A stretch of 64,000 nucleotides of DNA from JBBSBL01 sp046330255 (GCA_046330255.1 JAXLTC010000001.1:1240001-1304000), one strand, 5' to 3'; shown: positions 9,574-17,620, counted from the first letter of the stretch. Numbers and translations are program-made. Notes: a model not told the origin generated them from the letters alone.

Positions 9574-9954
9574 GTCAGTGACACCACAGGAATGTGTGCG
9601 TTTGATCGCAAGCTTCAAGCCTCGTTGCGTGAGGTATGCCGCCGTGGGCGGCACTTTCGGTGGATCGCCTTGCACCCAACGCGACGCTACGTCGTTCGGG
9701 TCCGGCGCTACATGCGCCGCGTTATTCATCACTTCCGTAAGCACCGCAAAACCTTTATTGATCATATTGGTGACGGTATAGCGGACTTTCTCAAGACGGA
9801 ACGGGATTTTTGGTACGCCCGCTATAGAGAAATTCGTGACGCTAGTCCTGACGAAATCAAGGACCTAGCTCATGGATTGTGTGCCGTGACCGGCTGGTTT
9901 AAGGATCTAGGTCCGTCATGTGACTCTGGCGATGTCTTCAATGAGTACCGCTAG
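7078..9954 (+). CDS. 5'-truncated RHS cassette carrying alternative tip 2 (probably silent)
   Basis: The frame is open from 6940 (after a TGA at 6937) to 9954, but the only possible start before the YD repeats is TTG 7078, inside a conserved repeat and without a ribosome-binding site. There is no signal peptide, N-terminal region or visible promoter. As it stands it looks like a silent cassette. Codons up to N832 equal the core of the intact gene. The last 126 residues form a different tip, rich in Arg and His early (RRYVVRVRRYMRRVIHH) and ending in acidic and Cys-containing sequence, which I do not recognise. The tip DNA is poorer in GC than the core. It resembles orphan RHS or CDI tips that become active when recombined onto a complete gene. 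Confidence 0.75.
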   Translation: MRAAWDPRVSPALKTRYGYDANGLLTSIAPPGLNAWTVTYDGAQQGRVSSVSRPSPQGTLSWSVAYGVALSGSGLPDVSAGTAATGWGQSDTADLPDPNVPGGGTAIFPPGHSPGSGYDGATIRYLDVAGRVVNTASQQAGLGWQVATSEYDGNNNLVRTVSAANRQRMLADASKKAVLDTRMSYDPADPTHTDLVRTLGPEHTIRVAGSAGTVRAREQVDTVYSDHLPTDRKVSALVAGQLQDTRETTYDYSGTGGSVARAPTTTTVKMGAGNPDLVSQAAYDAATGQPTSSTMPAGGGARTTFTRYYTAGAGSGDGACENRPWYAGLPCKDGPVAQPTGGLPTIPTTTHLYDRLGQPTVESDALKDGDTRTATTSYDAAGRVTGTSVSASSGVADPVASTSQAYDPDTGLPTATTAGGKTLTKAYDSLGRITGYTDADGVTSTTGYDSRGRVSHTDDGKGTQDLAYDATSDQLTTLTDSAAGVFTAAYDADGQPTQQAFPNGLQATTTYDETGDPTRLQYIKTSNCSSACTWLDEQVDSSIHGQWLHRTSTLSGQDYAYDQAGRLTRVDDTDIKANKPCTQRRYGFDPDSNRTGQVAGASCADGSGGTSTAHSYDEADRLTDTATTYDALGNTTGLAAANAGGYAVASTYYADDRLHTQTQNGITETQDLDPARRIRQLTVAGQTTRVDTYHYSDDSDSPAWISSAPGSWTRNIQGPGGDLAATQDGATGAVTLQLSNLHGDITATATTSTTATALTGTQEQTEFGEPRTPSLLRYGYLGAKQRQLTYPWGTIQMGARSYIPQTGRFLQTDPIPGGSANNYDYTNQDPVNVSDTTGMCAFDRKLQASLREVCRRGRHFRWIALHPTRRYVVRVRRYMRRVIHHFRKHRKTFIDHIGDGIADFLKTERDFWYARYREIRDASPDEIKDLAHGLCAVTGWFKDLGPSCDSGDVFNEYR

Positions 9955-9966
9955 CGTGAAACTCTA

Positions 9967-10278
9967 ATGTCTCGTGATCAGGGGCACGTGTCGCCGCGCT
10001 CGCTGGCTACTCGCTGCGCAACGCGTGCGTTGATCGCCGTGACGCTGGGAGCGGTTGTCACGATGGTTGCTGTTGTGCCCGTGGCTAGCATTCGCTCCCC
10101 TGCAATAGGTTTGAGCGTCCTGTTCGTGGTATTCACAGTGACAGTGTGGACCGCGCTGTATTTGGTACTTCGCGCGGAAGTGTCGAGGCTGAACTCGGAG
10201 GCTTTGGCCCAACCTGACGTGTCCTCCTCCTCAGGGATCAAGCGGAAGTCGGACTGCGCTCCCGATCGGGAGACCTAG
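9967..10278 (+). CDS. Small two-TM membrane protein after tip 2; candidate immunity
   Basis: A 103-residue protein whose ATG lies 12 nt after the stop of the tip 2 cassette. Two hydrophobic segments (about residues 21-43 and 47-68) are separated by a short polar turn and followed by a polar tail. I do not recognise a family. Its place directly after an RHS tip fits an immunity protein. Being membrane-embedded, it would suit a toxin acting at the membrane, but that is inference. GC content is lower than in the chromosomal genes to the right. Confidence 0.6.
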   Translation: MSRDQGHVSPRSLATRCATRALIAVTLGAVVTMVAVVPVASIRSPAIGLSVLFVVFTVTVWTALYLVLRAEVSRLNSEALAQPDVSSSSGIKRKSDCAPDRET

Positions 10279-10283
10279 CATCA

Positions 10284-10520
10284 ATGATTGTGACCTTACT
10301 TGTGGCTTTTGGTGTGGCTAGCGTGTTTGGTGGCTGCGGGATCCTTGTCGACTTTCGCGGGATGCGGAGCTGGCTCAGAGACGCGGACCAGCGTCGCTAC
10401 GAGCTCTACGGCAAGGGAACGGCGCTGTTTCCGCCCAGCGATCGCAGCGCTCGTCTCGTCGGCTGGATCTTGCTGGGTCTCGGCGTGATCGCGCTCCTGG
10501 CCGCGTGCGCAACGCCGTAG
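10284..10520 (+). CDS. Small two-TM membrane protein
   Basis: A 78-residue protein starting 5 nt after the previous stop, so probably co-transcribed. Hydrophobic segments lie at both ends (about residues 2-22 and 58-76), with a charged Arg-rich loop between them (RGMRSWLRDADQRRYELYGK). No family recognised. It could be a second immunity or accessory factor of the tip 2 cassette, or an unrelated small membrane protein. Confidence 0.55.
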   Translation: MIVTLLVAFGVASVFGGCGILVDFRGMRSWLRDADQRRYELYGKGTALFPPSDRSARLVGWILLGLGVIALLAACATP

Positions 10521-10592
10521 TCGCGTCTCCGCGCCTGAGCCTCAAGTCGGGTGCCTCCGTTCTGGTGGGGACTCGAGTGCTGGCTGTTGGCG

Positions 10593-11050
10593 TGAGCCGT
10601 CCTGGGTTTCGCGGCGGCTTCGAAGCCAGGTTCTGTCCTGGGAGAGAGCGGGGCTCCGAAGATGCCCGCACCAAGGACGTATCTCGACGAGTTGCGAGAG
10701 CGCGCCGTGCGGTTGATGTTCGAGTCCGGACGCCCGATCGCCCACGTCGCGGCTGATTTCGGCGTCCACAAGGAGTCGCTTCGGCACTGGGTGCGCCAGA
10801 CCCACGCCGGCGCCCGCAAGGACATGCTGAGGACCAGCGAGCGCGAGCGCCTGAAGCAGTTGGAGCGCGAGAACCGCGAGCTGCGCAAGGCGAACGAGAT
10901 CCTCAAGTCCGCCTCGGTGTTTTCGCCAGGAGCTCGACGAGACCCTGCAGAGGTGAGCGCGTTCGTCGACCAGGAGCGCGGCCGCTTCGTCGTCGGGCTC
11001 ATCTGCCGCACGCTCGGGGTCTCGCCGTCGGCCTACTACCAGCGCTCCAG
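10593..11050 (+). mobile_element. IS3-family insertion sequence remnant
   Basis: The left end, TGAGCCGTCCTGGGTTTCGC at 10593, resembles the terminal inverted repeat of IS3-group elements (commonly TGAACCG...CCGGGTTT). OrfA and only the first 33 or so codons of OrfB follow. The catalytic DDE domain and the right terminus are missing. The right junction, near 11050, runs into a fragment of an unrelated gene. Confidence 0.7.
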
Positions 11051-11126
11051 CACGCGTCTCCGAACGAGCGCAGGAAGGGATCGTCCGTGGACCCGGCCGG
11101 CGCCCGCTTGTAGTTGCTTTCCATGA
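10662..11126 (+). pseudogene. IS3-family transposase OrfA fused to truncated OrfB
   Basis: Residues 1-90 are a typical IS3 OrfA: a helix-turn-helix (IAHVAADFGVHKESLRHWV) and a leucine-zipper-like helix (LKQLERENRELRKANEILK). Normally OrfA would end in a separate frame; that ending (QELDETLQR then TGA at 10954) is readable one frame away. A base loss near the TTTT run at 10920 has instead fused OrfA straight into the OrfB start (FVDQERGRFVVGLICRTLGVSPSAYY). After AYYQR, OrfB similarity stops and the last 20-25 codons are foreign sequence. No DDE residues remain, so it cannot transpose by itself. Confidence 0.7.
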
Positions 11127-11217
11127 ACACGATCGACTTCCACAGCGCCAGCGCCGTGTACCAGCGCGGGTCGCGCGTCGAGCGCCCGGATCGGTCGAGG
11201 CCGAGCCGCTCGATTCT
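11053..11217 (-). pseudogene. C-terminal fragment of an aminoglycoside-phosphotransferase-like protein
   Basis: On the minus strand this stretch reads RDPRWYTALALWKSIVFMES, then NYKRAPAGSTDDPFLRSFGD. That is the characteristic C-terminal end of COG3173-type phosphotransferases (the APH / ACAD10-like family). The ATP-binding lobe and catalytic loop are absent. The fragment is cut on the 3' side by the IS3 remnant and on the 5' side by the furA promoter region. It is a decayed gene piece, not a functional gene. Confidence 0.55.
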
Positions 11218-11245
11218 TGAGTCATTCCAGAATCAGAGCTAGGCT
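11213..11245 (+). promoter_or_regulatory. furA-katG promoter with FurA-type operator
   Basis: TTGAGT (11217-11222) and TAGGCT (11240-11245) are spaced 17 bp as -35 and -10. The start codon follows after 9 nt with no ribosome-binding site, so the mRNA is probably leaderless. The -35 lies in TTGAGTCATTCCAGAATC, flanked by GATTCT/AGAATC inverted arms. This closely resembles, as I remember it, the operator upstream of mycobacterial and streptomycete furA genes, which implies autoregulation by the downstream Fur protein. Confidence 0.6.
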
Positions 11246-11254
11246 GCTTCGCCT

Positions 11255-11701
11255 GTGAGCGAACCCGTCGATCACGCGGCTCCTCTGCGCCGGCACGGGG
11301 TGCAGGTGACCGCCCAGCGCGTGGCTGTGCTGCGGGCCGTCGCGGCGCAGCCGCACAGCACGGCCGCCGACATCGACACGGCGGTCCGATCGGAGATCGG
11401 CGCGATCTCGCTGCAGGCCGTCTACGACGCGCTCGGGACGCTCACCGAGCACGGGATCATCCGGCGCATCCAGCCCGCCGGCTCGCCGGCCCGCTACGAG
11501 AACCGGATCGGAGACAACCATCACCATCTGATCTGCCGCTCGTGCAGCCGCATGGTCGACGTCGACTGCGCCCTCGGCGAGGCCCCGTGCCTGACCGCGA
11601 GCGACGACCTCGGCTACGAGATCGACGAGGCCGAGGTCATCTACTGGGGCCGCTGCCCCGAGTGCGTATCGAGCAACCGCCAACAGCTAGGAGCGACATG
11701 A
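11255..11701 (+). CDS. furA: Fur-family peroxide-responsive repressor (FurA-like)
   Basis: A 148-residue Fur-family DNA-binding metalloregulator. Residues 10-75 form the winged helix (VTAQRVAVLRAV and ISLQAVYDALGTL), followed by the His-rich metal region NHHHLICRSC. Both structural zinc CxxC pairs are present: C94/C97 and C134/C137. The GTG start is set by the promoter 9 nt upstream. It shares the four bases ATGA with katG, so the two are translated as one unit. In actinobacteria this arrangement is FurA repressing itself and katG until oxidised by peroxide; that role here is inferred from the operon and the operator. Confidence 0.9.
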   Translation: MSEPVDHAAPLRRHGVQVTAQRVAVLRAVAAQPHSTAADIDTAVRSEIGAISLQAVYDALGTLTEHGIIRRIQPAGSPARYENRIGDNHHHLICRSCSRMVDVDCALGEAPCLTASDDLGYEIDEAEVIYWGRCPECVSSNRQQLGAT

Positions 11702-13893
11702 CCGACAGCGTCAGCGAGAGTGAGAACCCGGCGATCGCGAGCCCCACTCCCGAGCCGCGCAGGCCCCGCACGAACCGCGACTGGTGGCCCGACCAGCTCG
11801 ATCTCAGCGTCCTGCACCGGCACTCGGCCCTGTCCGACCCGATGGGCGACGGCTTCGACTACGCCGCCGAGTTCGCGACGCTCGACCTCGATCTGCTGCG
11901 GGCCGACCTGGTCGAGCTGATGACGAGCTCCCAGGACTGGTGGCCCGCCGACTACGGCCACTACGGGCCGCTGTTCATCCGCATGAGCTGGCACGCCGCC
12001 GGCACCTATCGCATCACCGACGGCCGCGGCGGCGGCGGTCAGGGCGCCCAGCGCTTTGCGCCGCTGAACAGCTGGCCCGACAACGCGAGCCTCGACAAGG
12101 CGCGCCGTCTGCTGTGGCCGATCAAGCAGAAGCACGGCACGAAGATCTCCTGGGCCGACCTGCTCGTCTACGCCGGCAACGTCGCGATGGAGACGATGGG
12201 CTTCAGGACCCTCGGCTTCGGCTTCGGGCGCCCGGACATCTGGGAGCCGGACGAGATCTTCTGGGGTCCCGAGGACACCTGGCTCGGCGACGAGCGCTAC
12301 AGCGGCAAGCACCAGCTGGCCAAGCCGCTGGGCGCCGTGCAGATGGGCCTCATCTACGTCAACCCCGAAGGCCCGGGCGGCAACCCCGACCCGCTTGCCG
12401 CGGCAGTGGACATCCGCGAGACGTTCGCCCGCATGGCGATGAACGACGAGGAGACGCTCGCGCTGATCGTGGGCGGGCACACGTTCGGCAAGGCCCACGG
12501 CGCGGTCGACCCGAGCACGATCGGGCCCGCGCCCGAGGGCGCGCCGCTGGAGCAGCAGGGCCTTGGCTGGAAGGGCAGCCTGCAGAGCAACGGCAACGGC
12601 GTGCGTACGCTCACCGGCGGTCCCGAGGGAGCGTGGACGAACGAGCCCACCAAGTGGGACGACGGCTTCCTGAAGAACCTCTTCGAGTACGAGTGGGAGC
12701 TGACCGAGAGCCCCGCGGGGGCCAAGCAGTGGAAGCCCGCGAACGGCGCTGCCCAGGACGCCGTGCCCGACGCCCACGACCCGGCCAAGCGGGTCGCCCC
12801 GGTGATGCTCACCACCGACCTCGCGCTGAAGGCCGACCCCGCCTACGAGAAGATCGCGCGGCGCTTCTACGAGAACCCCGACGAGCTCGCGGACGCGTTC
12901 GCGCGAGCCTGGTACAAGCTGCTGCATCGCGACATGGGGCCCGTCTCGCGCTACCTGGGTCCGTGGGTCGCCGAGCCGCAGCTGTGGCAGGACCCCGTGC
13001 CCGCGGTCGAGGGAGAGCTGATCGACGAGGCCGACGCGGCCTCGTTGAAGCAGGAGATCCTCGCTTCGGGCGTGCCCGTCGCGCGACTCGTCGCGACCGC
13101 CTGGTCCGCGGCGGCGTCGTTCCGGCGCACCGACAAGCGCGGCGGCGCCAACGGCGCCCGGATCCGACTCGCGCCGCAGAAGGACTGGGAGTGGAGCGAG
13201 CCGGCGGAGCTCGCGGGCGCTCTGCAGGCGCTCGAGCGCCTGCAGCAGGAGTTCAACTCCGCGCAGCCGGGCGACAAGCGCGTCTCGCTCGCGGACGTGA
13301 TCGTGCTCGGCGGCTGCGCCGCGGTCGAGCAGGCGGCCCGCGATGCCGGGTACGACGTGTCCGTGCCGTTTGCGCCGGGCCGCACCGACGCCTCGCAGGA
13401 GCAGACCGACGCGGACTCCTTCGCGGTGCTCGAGCCGACCGCGGATGCGTTCCGCAACTACATCCGCCCGGATGAGCCGCTGGCATTGGAGCGCGGCCTG
13501 CTGGAACGCTCGTTCATGCTCGAGCTGACAGCGCCGGAGATGACGGCGCTCGTCGGCGGCATGCGCGCGCTCGGCGCCAACCACGGCGGCTCCTCGCACG
13601 GCGTCCTCACCGACCGGCCCGGCGTCTTGAGCACGGACTTCTTCGTGAACCTGCTCGACATGGGGACGGAGTGGAAGCCCGACCCGGCCGAGCACGTCTA
13701 TGTGGGAACCGACCGGGCGACCGGCGAGCCCCGCTGGACGGCCACCTCCGCCGATCTCGTGTTCGGCGCCAACTCGCAGCTGCGGGCGCTCGCCGAGGTC
13801 TACGCGAGCGACGACGCGGGCGAGAAGTTCGCGCGTGACTTCGCCGCCGCCTGGGCGAAGGTCATGGACCTCGACCGCTTCGACCTCGACTGA
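11698..13893 (+). CDS. katG: Catalase-peroxidase KatG
   Basis: Bifunctional haem catalase-peroxidase of 731 residues, the full family length with the usual duplicated N- and C-terminal domains. It removes hydrogen peroxide in the cytoplasm. The distal catalytic triad is Arg95, Trp98 and His99 (RMSWHAAGTYR). The Trp-Tyr-Met adduct needed for catalase activity is complete: Trp98, Tyr220 (GLIYVNPEGP) and Met246 (FARMAMND). His261 (GGHTFGKAHG) is the proximal haem ligand. ATG 11698 overlaps the furA stop and follows AGGAGCGAC. A longer in-frame opening upstream is only the furA region read in another frame. Confidence 0.97.
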   Translation: MTDSVSESENPAIASPTPEPRRPRTNRDWWPDQLDLSVLHRHSALSDPMGDGFDYAAEFATLDLDLLRADLVELMTSSQDWWPADYGHYGPLFIRMSWHAAGTYRITDGRGGGGQGAQRFAPLNSWPDNASLDKARRLLWPIKQKHGTKISWADLLVYAGNVAMETMGFRTLGFGFGRPDIWEPDEIFWGPEDTWLGDERYSGKHQLAKPLGAVQMGLIYVNPEGPGGNPDPLAAAVDIRETFARMAMNDEETLALIVGGHTFGKAHGAVDPSTIGPAPEGAPLEQQGLGWKGSLQSNGNGVRTLTGGPEGAWTNEPTKWDDGFLKNLFEYEWELTESPAGAKQWKPANGAAQDAVPDAHDPAKRVAPVMLTTDLALKADPAYEKIARRFYENPDELADAFARAWYKLLHRDMGPVSRYLGPWVAEPQLWQDPVPAVEGELIDEADAASLKQEILASGVPVARLVATAWSAAASFRRTDKRGGANGARIRLAPQKDWEWSEPAELAGALQALERLQQEFNSAQPGDKRVSLADVIVLGGCAAVEQAARDAGYDVSVPFAPGRTDASQEQTDADSFAVLEPTADAFRNYIRPDEPLALERGLLERSFMLELTAPEMTALVGGMRALGANHGGSSHGVLTDRPGVLSTDFFVNLLDMGTEWKPDPAEHVYVGTDRATGEPRWTATSADLVFGANSQLRALAEVYASDDAGEKFARDFAAAWAKVMDLDRFDLD

Positions 13894-13950
13894 CCGGACG
13901 GCGCCAGGGTCCCGTTCCCGCGGCACGGCGCGGGCGTGTGGCGCGTGCGC

Positions 13951-15045
13951 CTATGGCGCCAGCAGGTAGAAGCGCCAGAAGTCGTTCTCGATCGGGGCGA
14001 CCTCGCAGGACGCGAAGCCCGCCTCCGCGGCGTATCGGCGGACGGTCTCCTCGCGCATGACCGTCCCGGTCCCCGCGGCGTCCTCGCCCACCATCCCGAC
14101 CGGGAGGCAGTGCAGCACGCTGAAGCCGTAGTAGAGGCGCTCCACGTCGCCGGCATCCAGCGCGAAGCGCTCCGCGGTGCGCTCGTCGCCGACGAGGACG
14201 CGCCCGCCGTCGCGCAGCAGCCCGCGCGCGGCCGCCAGCACCCGGACCGGATAGGACATGTCGTGCAGCGCCTCGAAGATCGTCACGAGGTCATAGCGGC
14301 CCGAAAGCCCCGGGTCCGCCGCGTCGCGGCACTGGAACGTGACTCGGTCCTCGACACCGCTCCCCGGCAACGCCCGCGCCGCGCGGGCGATCGAGGCCTC
14401 GTCCAGGTCGAGCCCGTCGACCCGCGCCTTCGGGTACCCGCGCGCGATCGCGAGGCTCGATCTCCCCAGCCCGCAGGCGAGGTCCGCGACGCGGGCCGGC
14501 GGCTCGCGGGACAGGCGCTCGTGAAGCGCGGGGACGCCCGGGAGCCACTCCGTCGCGAGCAGGTTGTCGAACAGCGGCCGCGTGAAGCGCGCCTGCCCCT
14601 CGTGCAGGTCGGCCCCGTAGTCGGCGTAGGGAACGCCGTCGCCCGTGCGGAACGCCTCGGCCACCGCATGGACCGGCAGCGCGCAGGCGACCAGGAGCTG
14701 AGCCATCGGCGCCATGTTGTTCAGCCCGCCCCCGCCCAGCAGCGCCTGCTCGTGGCCGGCGGGCACCGAGTAGCGGCGCTCGCCGTCGGGCGCATCGGGA
14801 TCGGGCGTCTCGAGGATCCCTGCCATCGCCTGCTGCTCGAGCCACTCGCGCGCGTAGCGCTCATGCACTCCGGCGGCCGCGGCCAGCTCGGATGACGTGG
14901 CGGGCCCGGCTCCCGCGAGCGCCTCGTAGAGACCGAGCCTGTCGCCCAGATAGACGCACAGCAGATCCATCGCCCCCAGCGCGTTCCCGAACAGCCGCTC
15001 CACCAGCGCGTCGCGGCGCTGGTCGGCCGACATCGCAGCAGCCAT
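13951..15045 (-). CDS. SAM-dependent methyltransferase with N-terminal winged helix
   Basis: A 364-residue class I methyltransferase. The N-terminal 90 or so residues resemble the winged-helix/dimerisation region of Rv2258c-like and O-methyltransferase-like enzymes (DRLGLYEAL...HERYAREWLEQQ). The Rossmann SAM-binding part starts at VADLACGLGRSSLAIA (motif I), then LDLDEASI and FEALHDMSYP. The substrate cannot be told from sequence. It faces the PfkB kinase divergently across 110 bp. ATG 15045 is used; a second ATG lies four codons in. Confidence 0.8.
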   Translation of the reverse strand: MAAAMSADQRRDALVERLFGNALGAMDLLCVYLGDRLGLYEALAGAGPATSSELAAAAGVHERYAREWLEQQAMAGILETPDPDAPDGERRYSVPAGHEQALLGGGGLNNMAPMAQLLVACALPVHAVAEAFRTGDGVPYADYGADLHEGQARFTRPLFDNLLATEWLPGVPALHERLSREPPARVADLACGLGRSSLAIARGYPKARVDGLDLDEASIARAARALPGSGVEDRVTFQCRDAADPGLSGRYDLVTIFEALHDMSYPVRVLAAARGLLRDGGRVLVGDERTAERFALDAGDVERLYYGFSVLHCLPVGMVGEDAAGTGTVMREETVRRYAAEAGFASCEVAPIENDFWRFYLLAP

Positions 15046-15155
15046 ACCGTCGTCTCCCCCCGAGCGGACTTCGGCGCGAGGATCCCCCCGCTCGGGTGCG
15101 CTGTCAAGCGCGGCCCCGTCCCGTCCGCCCCCCGCCCGCTACCCTCCCCGCCGCC

Positions 15156-16094
15156 ATGGCCCTGACCGTCGTCGGCTCGATCGCGTTCGACACCGTGAAG
15201 ACCCCGTTCGGGGAGCGCGAGCGCATGCTCGGCGGCGCGGCGACGCACTTCGCGCTCGCGGCGTCGTTCTTTGACCAGGTGCGGGTCGTGGGCCCGGTCG
15301 GCGACGACTTCGGCTCCGAGCACTACGAGGCCCTGCGCACGCGCGGCACCGTGACCGACGACGTCGAGCACGTCCCCGGCGGGCGCACGTTCTTCTGGGC
15401 CGGGGAGTACGGATGGGACCTCAACTCGCGTGAGACGCTGGACACGCAGCTCGGCGTGTTCGAGGCCTTCGAGCCCAAGCTGAGCGCGGAGTCGGCCGCG
15501 GCGGAGGTGGTGTTCCTCGCGAACATCCAGCCGGGCCTCCAGCGCGCCGTGCGCGAGCAGTGCGCGGGCGCGCGCTTCGTCGCGCTGGACTCGATGAACC
15601 TCTGGATCGACATCGCGCGCGAGGAGCTGGTGCAGACGATCGCCGGCGTCGACTGCGTGATCCTCAACGATGCCGAGCTGCGGCAGCTCACCGGCCAGCC
15701 GGGCCTGGTGCGGGCCGCGGCAGAGGTCCGCTCGTGGGGCCCGCGCGTGGTCGTCGCCAAGCAGGGCGAGTACGGCGCCGCGCTGCTCACCGACGGCAGC
15801 TTCTTCTCGCTGCCCGCCTACCCGCTCGAGGCGGTCGTCGACCCGACCGGGGCCGGCGACACCTTCGCGGGCGGCTTTGTCGGCTACGTCGCCGCGCATC
15901 CCGGCGAGCCGCTCGAGCGCGAGCTGCTCACGCGCGCGATGGCCTACGGGACGGCGCTCGCGTCGTTCAACGTCGAGGAGTTCGGGACCGAGCGCGTCGA
16001 GCGGCTGACCGCGGTGGAGATCACCGAGCGGGTGGCCGACCTGGAGCGGATCACGCGCTTCAGCGACCGGCCGATCGCGCTGCGGGCGTCGTAG
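15156..16094 (+). CDS. PfkB-family sugar kinase
   Basis: A 312-residue ribokinase/PfkB-family kinase that would phosphorylate a sugar or nucleoside with ATP. Visible are the N-terminal glycine pair region (MLGGAATHFAL) and the C-terminal PfkB signature VDPTGAGDTFAGGFVGY, whose catalytic base is Asp235. Substrate is unknown. The start is ATG 15156: a TACCCT hexamer lies 10 nt upstream and there is no ribosome-binding site, suggesting a leaderless message. Confidence 0.88.
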   Translation: MALTVVGSIAFDTVKTPFGERERMLGGAATHFALAASFFDQVRVVGPVGDDFGSEHYEALRTRGTVTDDVEHVPGGRTFFWAGEYGWDLNSRETLDTQLGVFEAFEPKLSAESAAAEVVFLANIQPGLQRAVREQCAGARFVALDSMNLWIDIAREELVQTIAGVDCVILNDAELRQLTGQPGLVRAAAEVRSWGPRVVVAKQGEYGAALLTDGSFFSLPAYPLEAVVDPTGAGDTFAGGFVGYVAAHPGEPLERELLTRAMAYGTALASFNVEEFGTERVERLTAVEITERVADLERITRFSDRPIALRAS

Positions 16095-16135
16095 CAACGG
16101 CGCGCGCGGGGCGCCGCCGCGCATAGGATCGGCAG

Positions 16136-17608
16136 ATGGCCCACCCGATTCGGGTCCTTCGCCGGTCCGCGGCGCTCGCCGCCGCGGCCTGCCTGCTCGC
16201 CGCCGCACCGGCCGGCGCCCACGGCGCGCCTCGCGCCGCCGTCCCGCACGTCGCGCGCGACGGCGGCCGCGCCTACATCGCCGACGAGCACGGCCGCGAG
16301 CTGCTGCTGCGCGGCGTCAACGCCAACTCGCTCGTCGAGTACCCCGACTACTTCCAGCAGACCGTTCCGCTCACGCGGGCGGACTTCCGCGAGATGGCGG
16401 CGCTCGGGTTCAACTTCCTGCGCCTGCCGATCAACTGGAGCCGGCTCGAGCCCGTGGCCGGGACCTATTCCCGCGCGTACCTGAAGGAGATCCACCGGAT
16501 CGTCGGGTGGGCGGAGTCCGAGGGCATGCGCGTGCTCGTGGACTTCCACCAGGACCGCTACAACCGCAACCTGCGCCCGGGCGACGAGGCCGACGGCGCC
16601 CCGGACTGGGCGACGTTTACCGACGGGCAGCCCTGCCAGCCCTCGTCATTCACCTCTCCCTGCTCCCGCGCCGCCTACGACAACTTCTGGACCAACCGGG
16701 TCGTGGACGGAAAGCCGCTGCAGCAGCGCTACCTGGAGGCGATGCTCGCGGTGTCGCGCTACCTGCGCTCCGACCACCGCCTGCTCGGGCTGGAGCTGAT
16801 GAACGAGCCGACGTTCGGCTCGACGGCCCCGCCCGCCTTTGAGCGTCAGCAGCTCTGGCCGTTCTACCGGCGGATGATCGCCGGGCTGCGCGCCGACGGG
16901 GAGCGGCGCATGATCTGGTTCGACCCGAACATCCTGCGTGACGTCCTCGACTTCGACACCGGGCAGCCGGAGCGCTTCTCTGCCGACCCCGACCTCGTCT
17001 ACGGGCCGCACGTCTACACCGGAACGTTCAACGGCGGCGGCGAGCCAGAGATGCGCGCCTCCTACGCGGCCGCCGAGCGCGAGGCGAAGGCCTACGACGC
17101 GCCGTGGGTCGACGGCGAGTGGGGCGGGGGCTCGGACCCGAAGGCCGAGGCGCTGCGCGACACCAAGCTCTCGCTGCAGGACTCCTACCGGGTCGGCGGC
17201 GCCTTCTGGATGTGGAAGCAGCGGCCGGGCTTCTACAACTGGCAGGTCGTCGGGACGGACGGAGCGCTGCGCAGCGACTCGCTGCGCGCGCAGCAGCTCT
17301 CGCGCCCGCACGTCGACGCCGTGCCGGGGCGCCTGGCCTCGACGTCGTACTCCGGCGGCGTCCTGCGGGCGCGCGTGGAGGGCGGCGGCGGCATCGCGCG
17401 GATCTGGAGCGGCACGGTCGTGCAGCGCGGCGGGCAGACGCTGCTGGACCGGCCGCTCGTGCGGCTGACGATCGACGGGCGCCCGGTCCCGGCCTGGCGC
17501 GTTCTACGCGCGTTCGCCACCGCAGAGGTGTCGCTGCGGGGGTACGACGTGAGCTTCTGGATCCCGCGCGGGGCACACGACGTCGAGGTGCGTCCGGCCG
17601 GGCCGTGA
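16136..17608 (+). CDS. Secreted GH5-family glycoside hydrolase (endoglycoceramidase-like)
   Basis: A 490-residue exported enzyme with a signal peptide (about residues 1-30, ending AGAHGAP). The catalytic TIM barrel shows the GH5 order: RLPINWSRLEP, then the acid/base Glu224 in LMNEPTF, then the nucleophile Glu328 in VDGEWGGG. A C-terminal beta-sandwich-like region follows, as in endoglycoceramidase-type members. It probably cleaves a glycolipid or beta-glucoside outside the cell; the true substrate is open. A TAGGAT hexamer lies 6 nt before the ATG. Confidence 0.85.
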   Translation: MAHPIRVLRRSAALAAAACLLAAAPAGAHGAPRAAVPHVARDGGRAYIADEHGRELLLRGVNANSLVEYPDYFQQTVPLTRADFREMAALGFNFLRLPINWSRLEPVAGTYSRAYLKEIHRIVGWAESEGMRVLVDFHQDRYNRNLRPGDEADGAPDWATFTDGQPCQPSSFTSPCSRAAYDNFWTNRVVDGKPLQQRYLEAMLAVSRYLRSDHRLLGLELMNEPTFGSTAPPAFERQQLWPFYRRMIAGLRADGERRMIWFDPNILRDVLDFDTGQPERFSADPDLVYGPHVYTGTFNGGGEPEMRASYAAAEREAKAYDAPWVDGEWGGGSDPKAEALRDTKLSLQDSYRVGGAFWMWKQRPGFYNWQVVGTDGALRSDSLRAQQLSRPHVDAVPGRLASTSYSGGVLRARVEGGGGIARIWSGTVVQRGGQTLLDRPLVRLTIDGRPVPAWRVLRAFATAEVSLRGYDVSFWIPRGAHDVEVRPAGP

Positions 17609-17620
17609 CCCTTGCCGGGC

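Noticed and set aside
7078..9954. Second RHS copy as an independently expressed gene
   Set aside because: No promoter, ribosome-binding site, signal peptide or plausible start; TTG 7078 lies inside a YD repeat. Kept as a probably silent cassette.
11641..13926. Long antisense open frame across katG
   Set aside because: Shadow of the GC-rich katG frame; katG has every catalytic residue.
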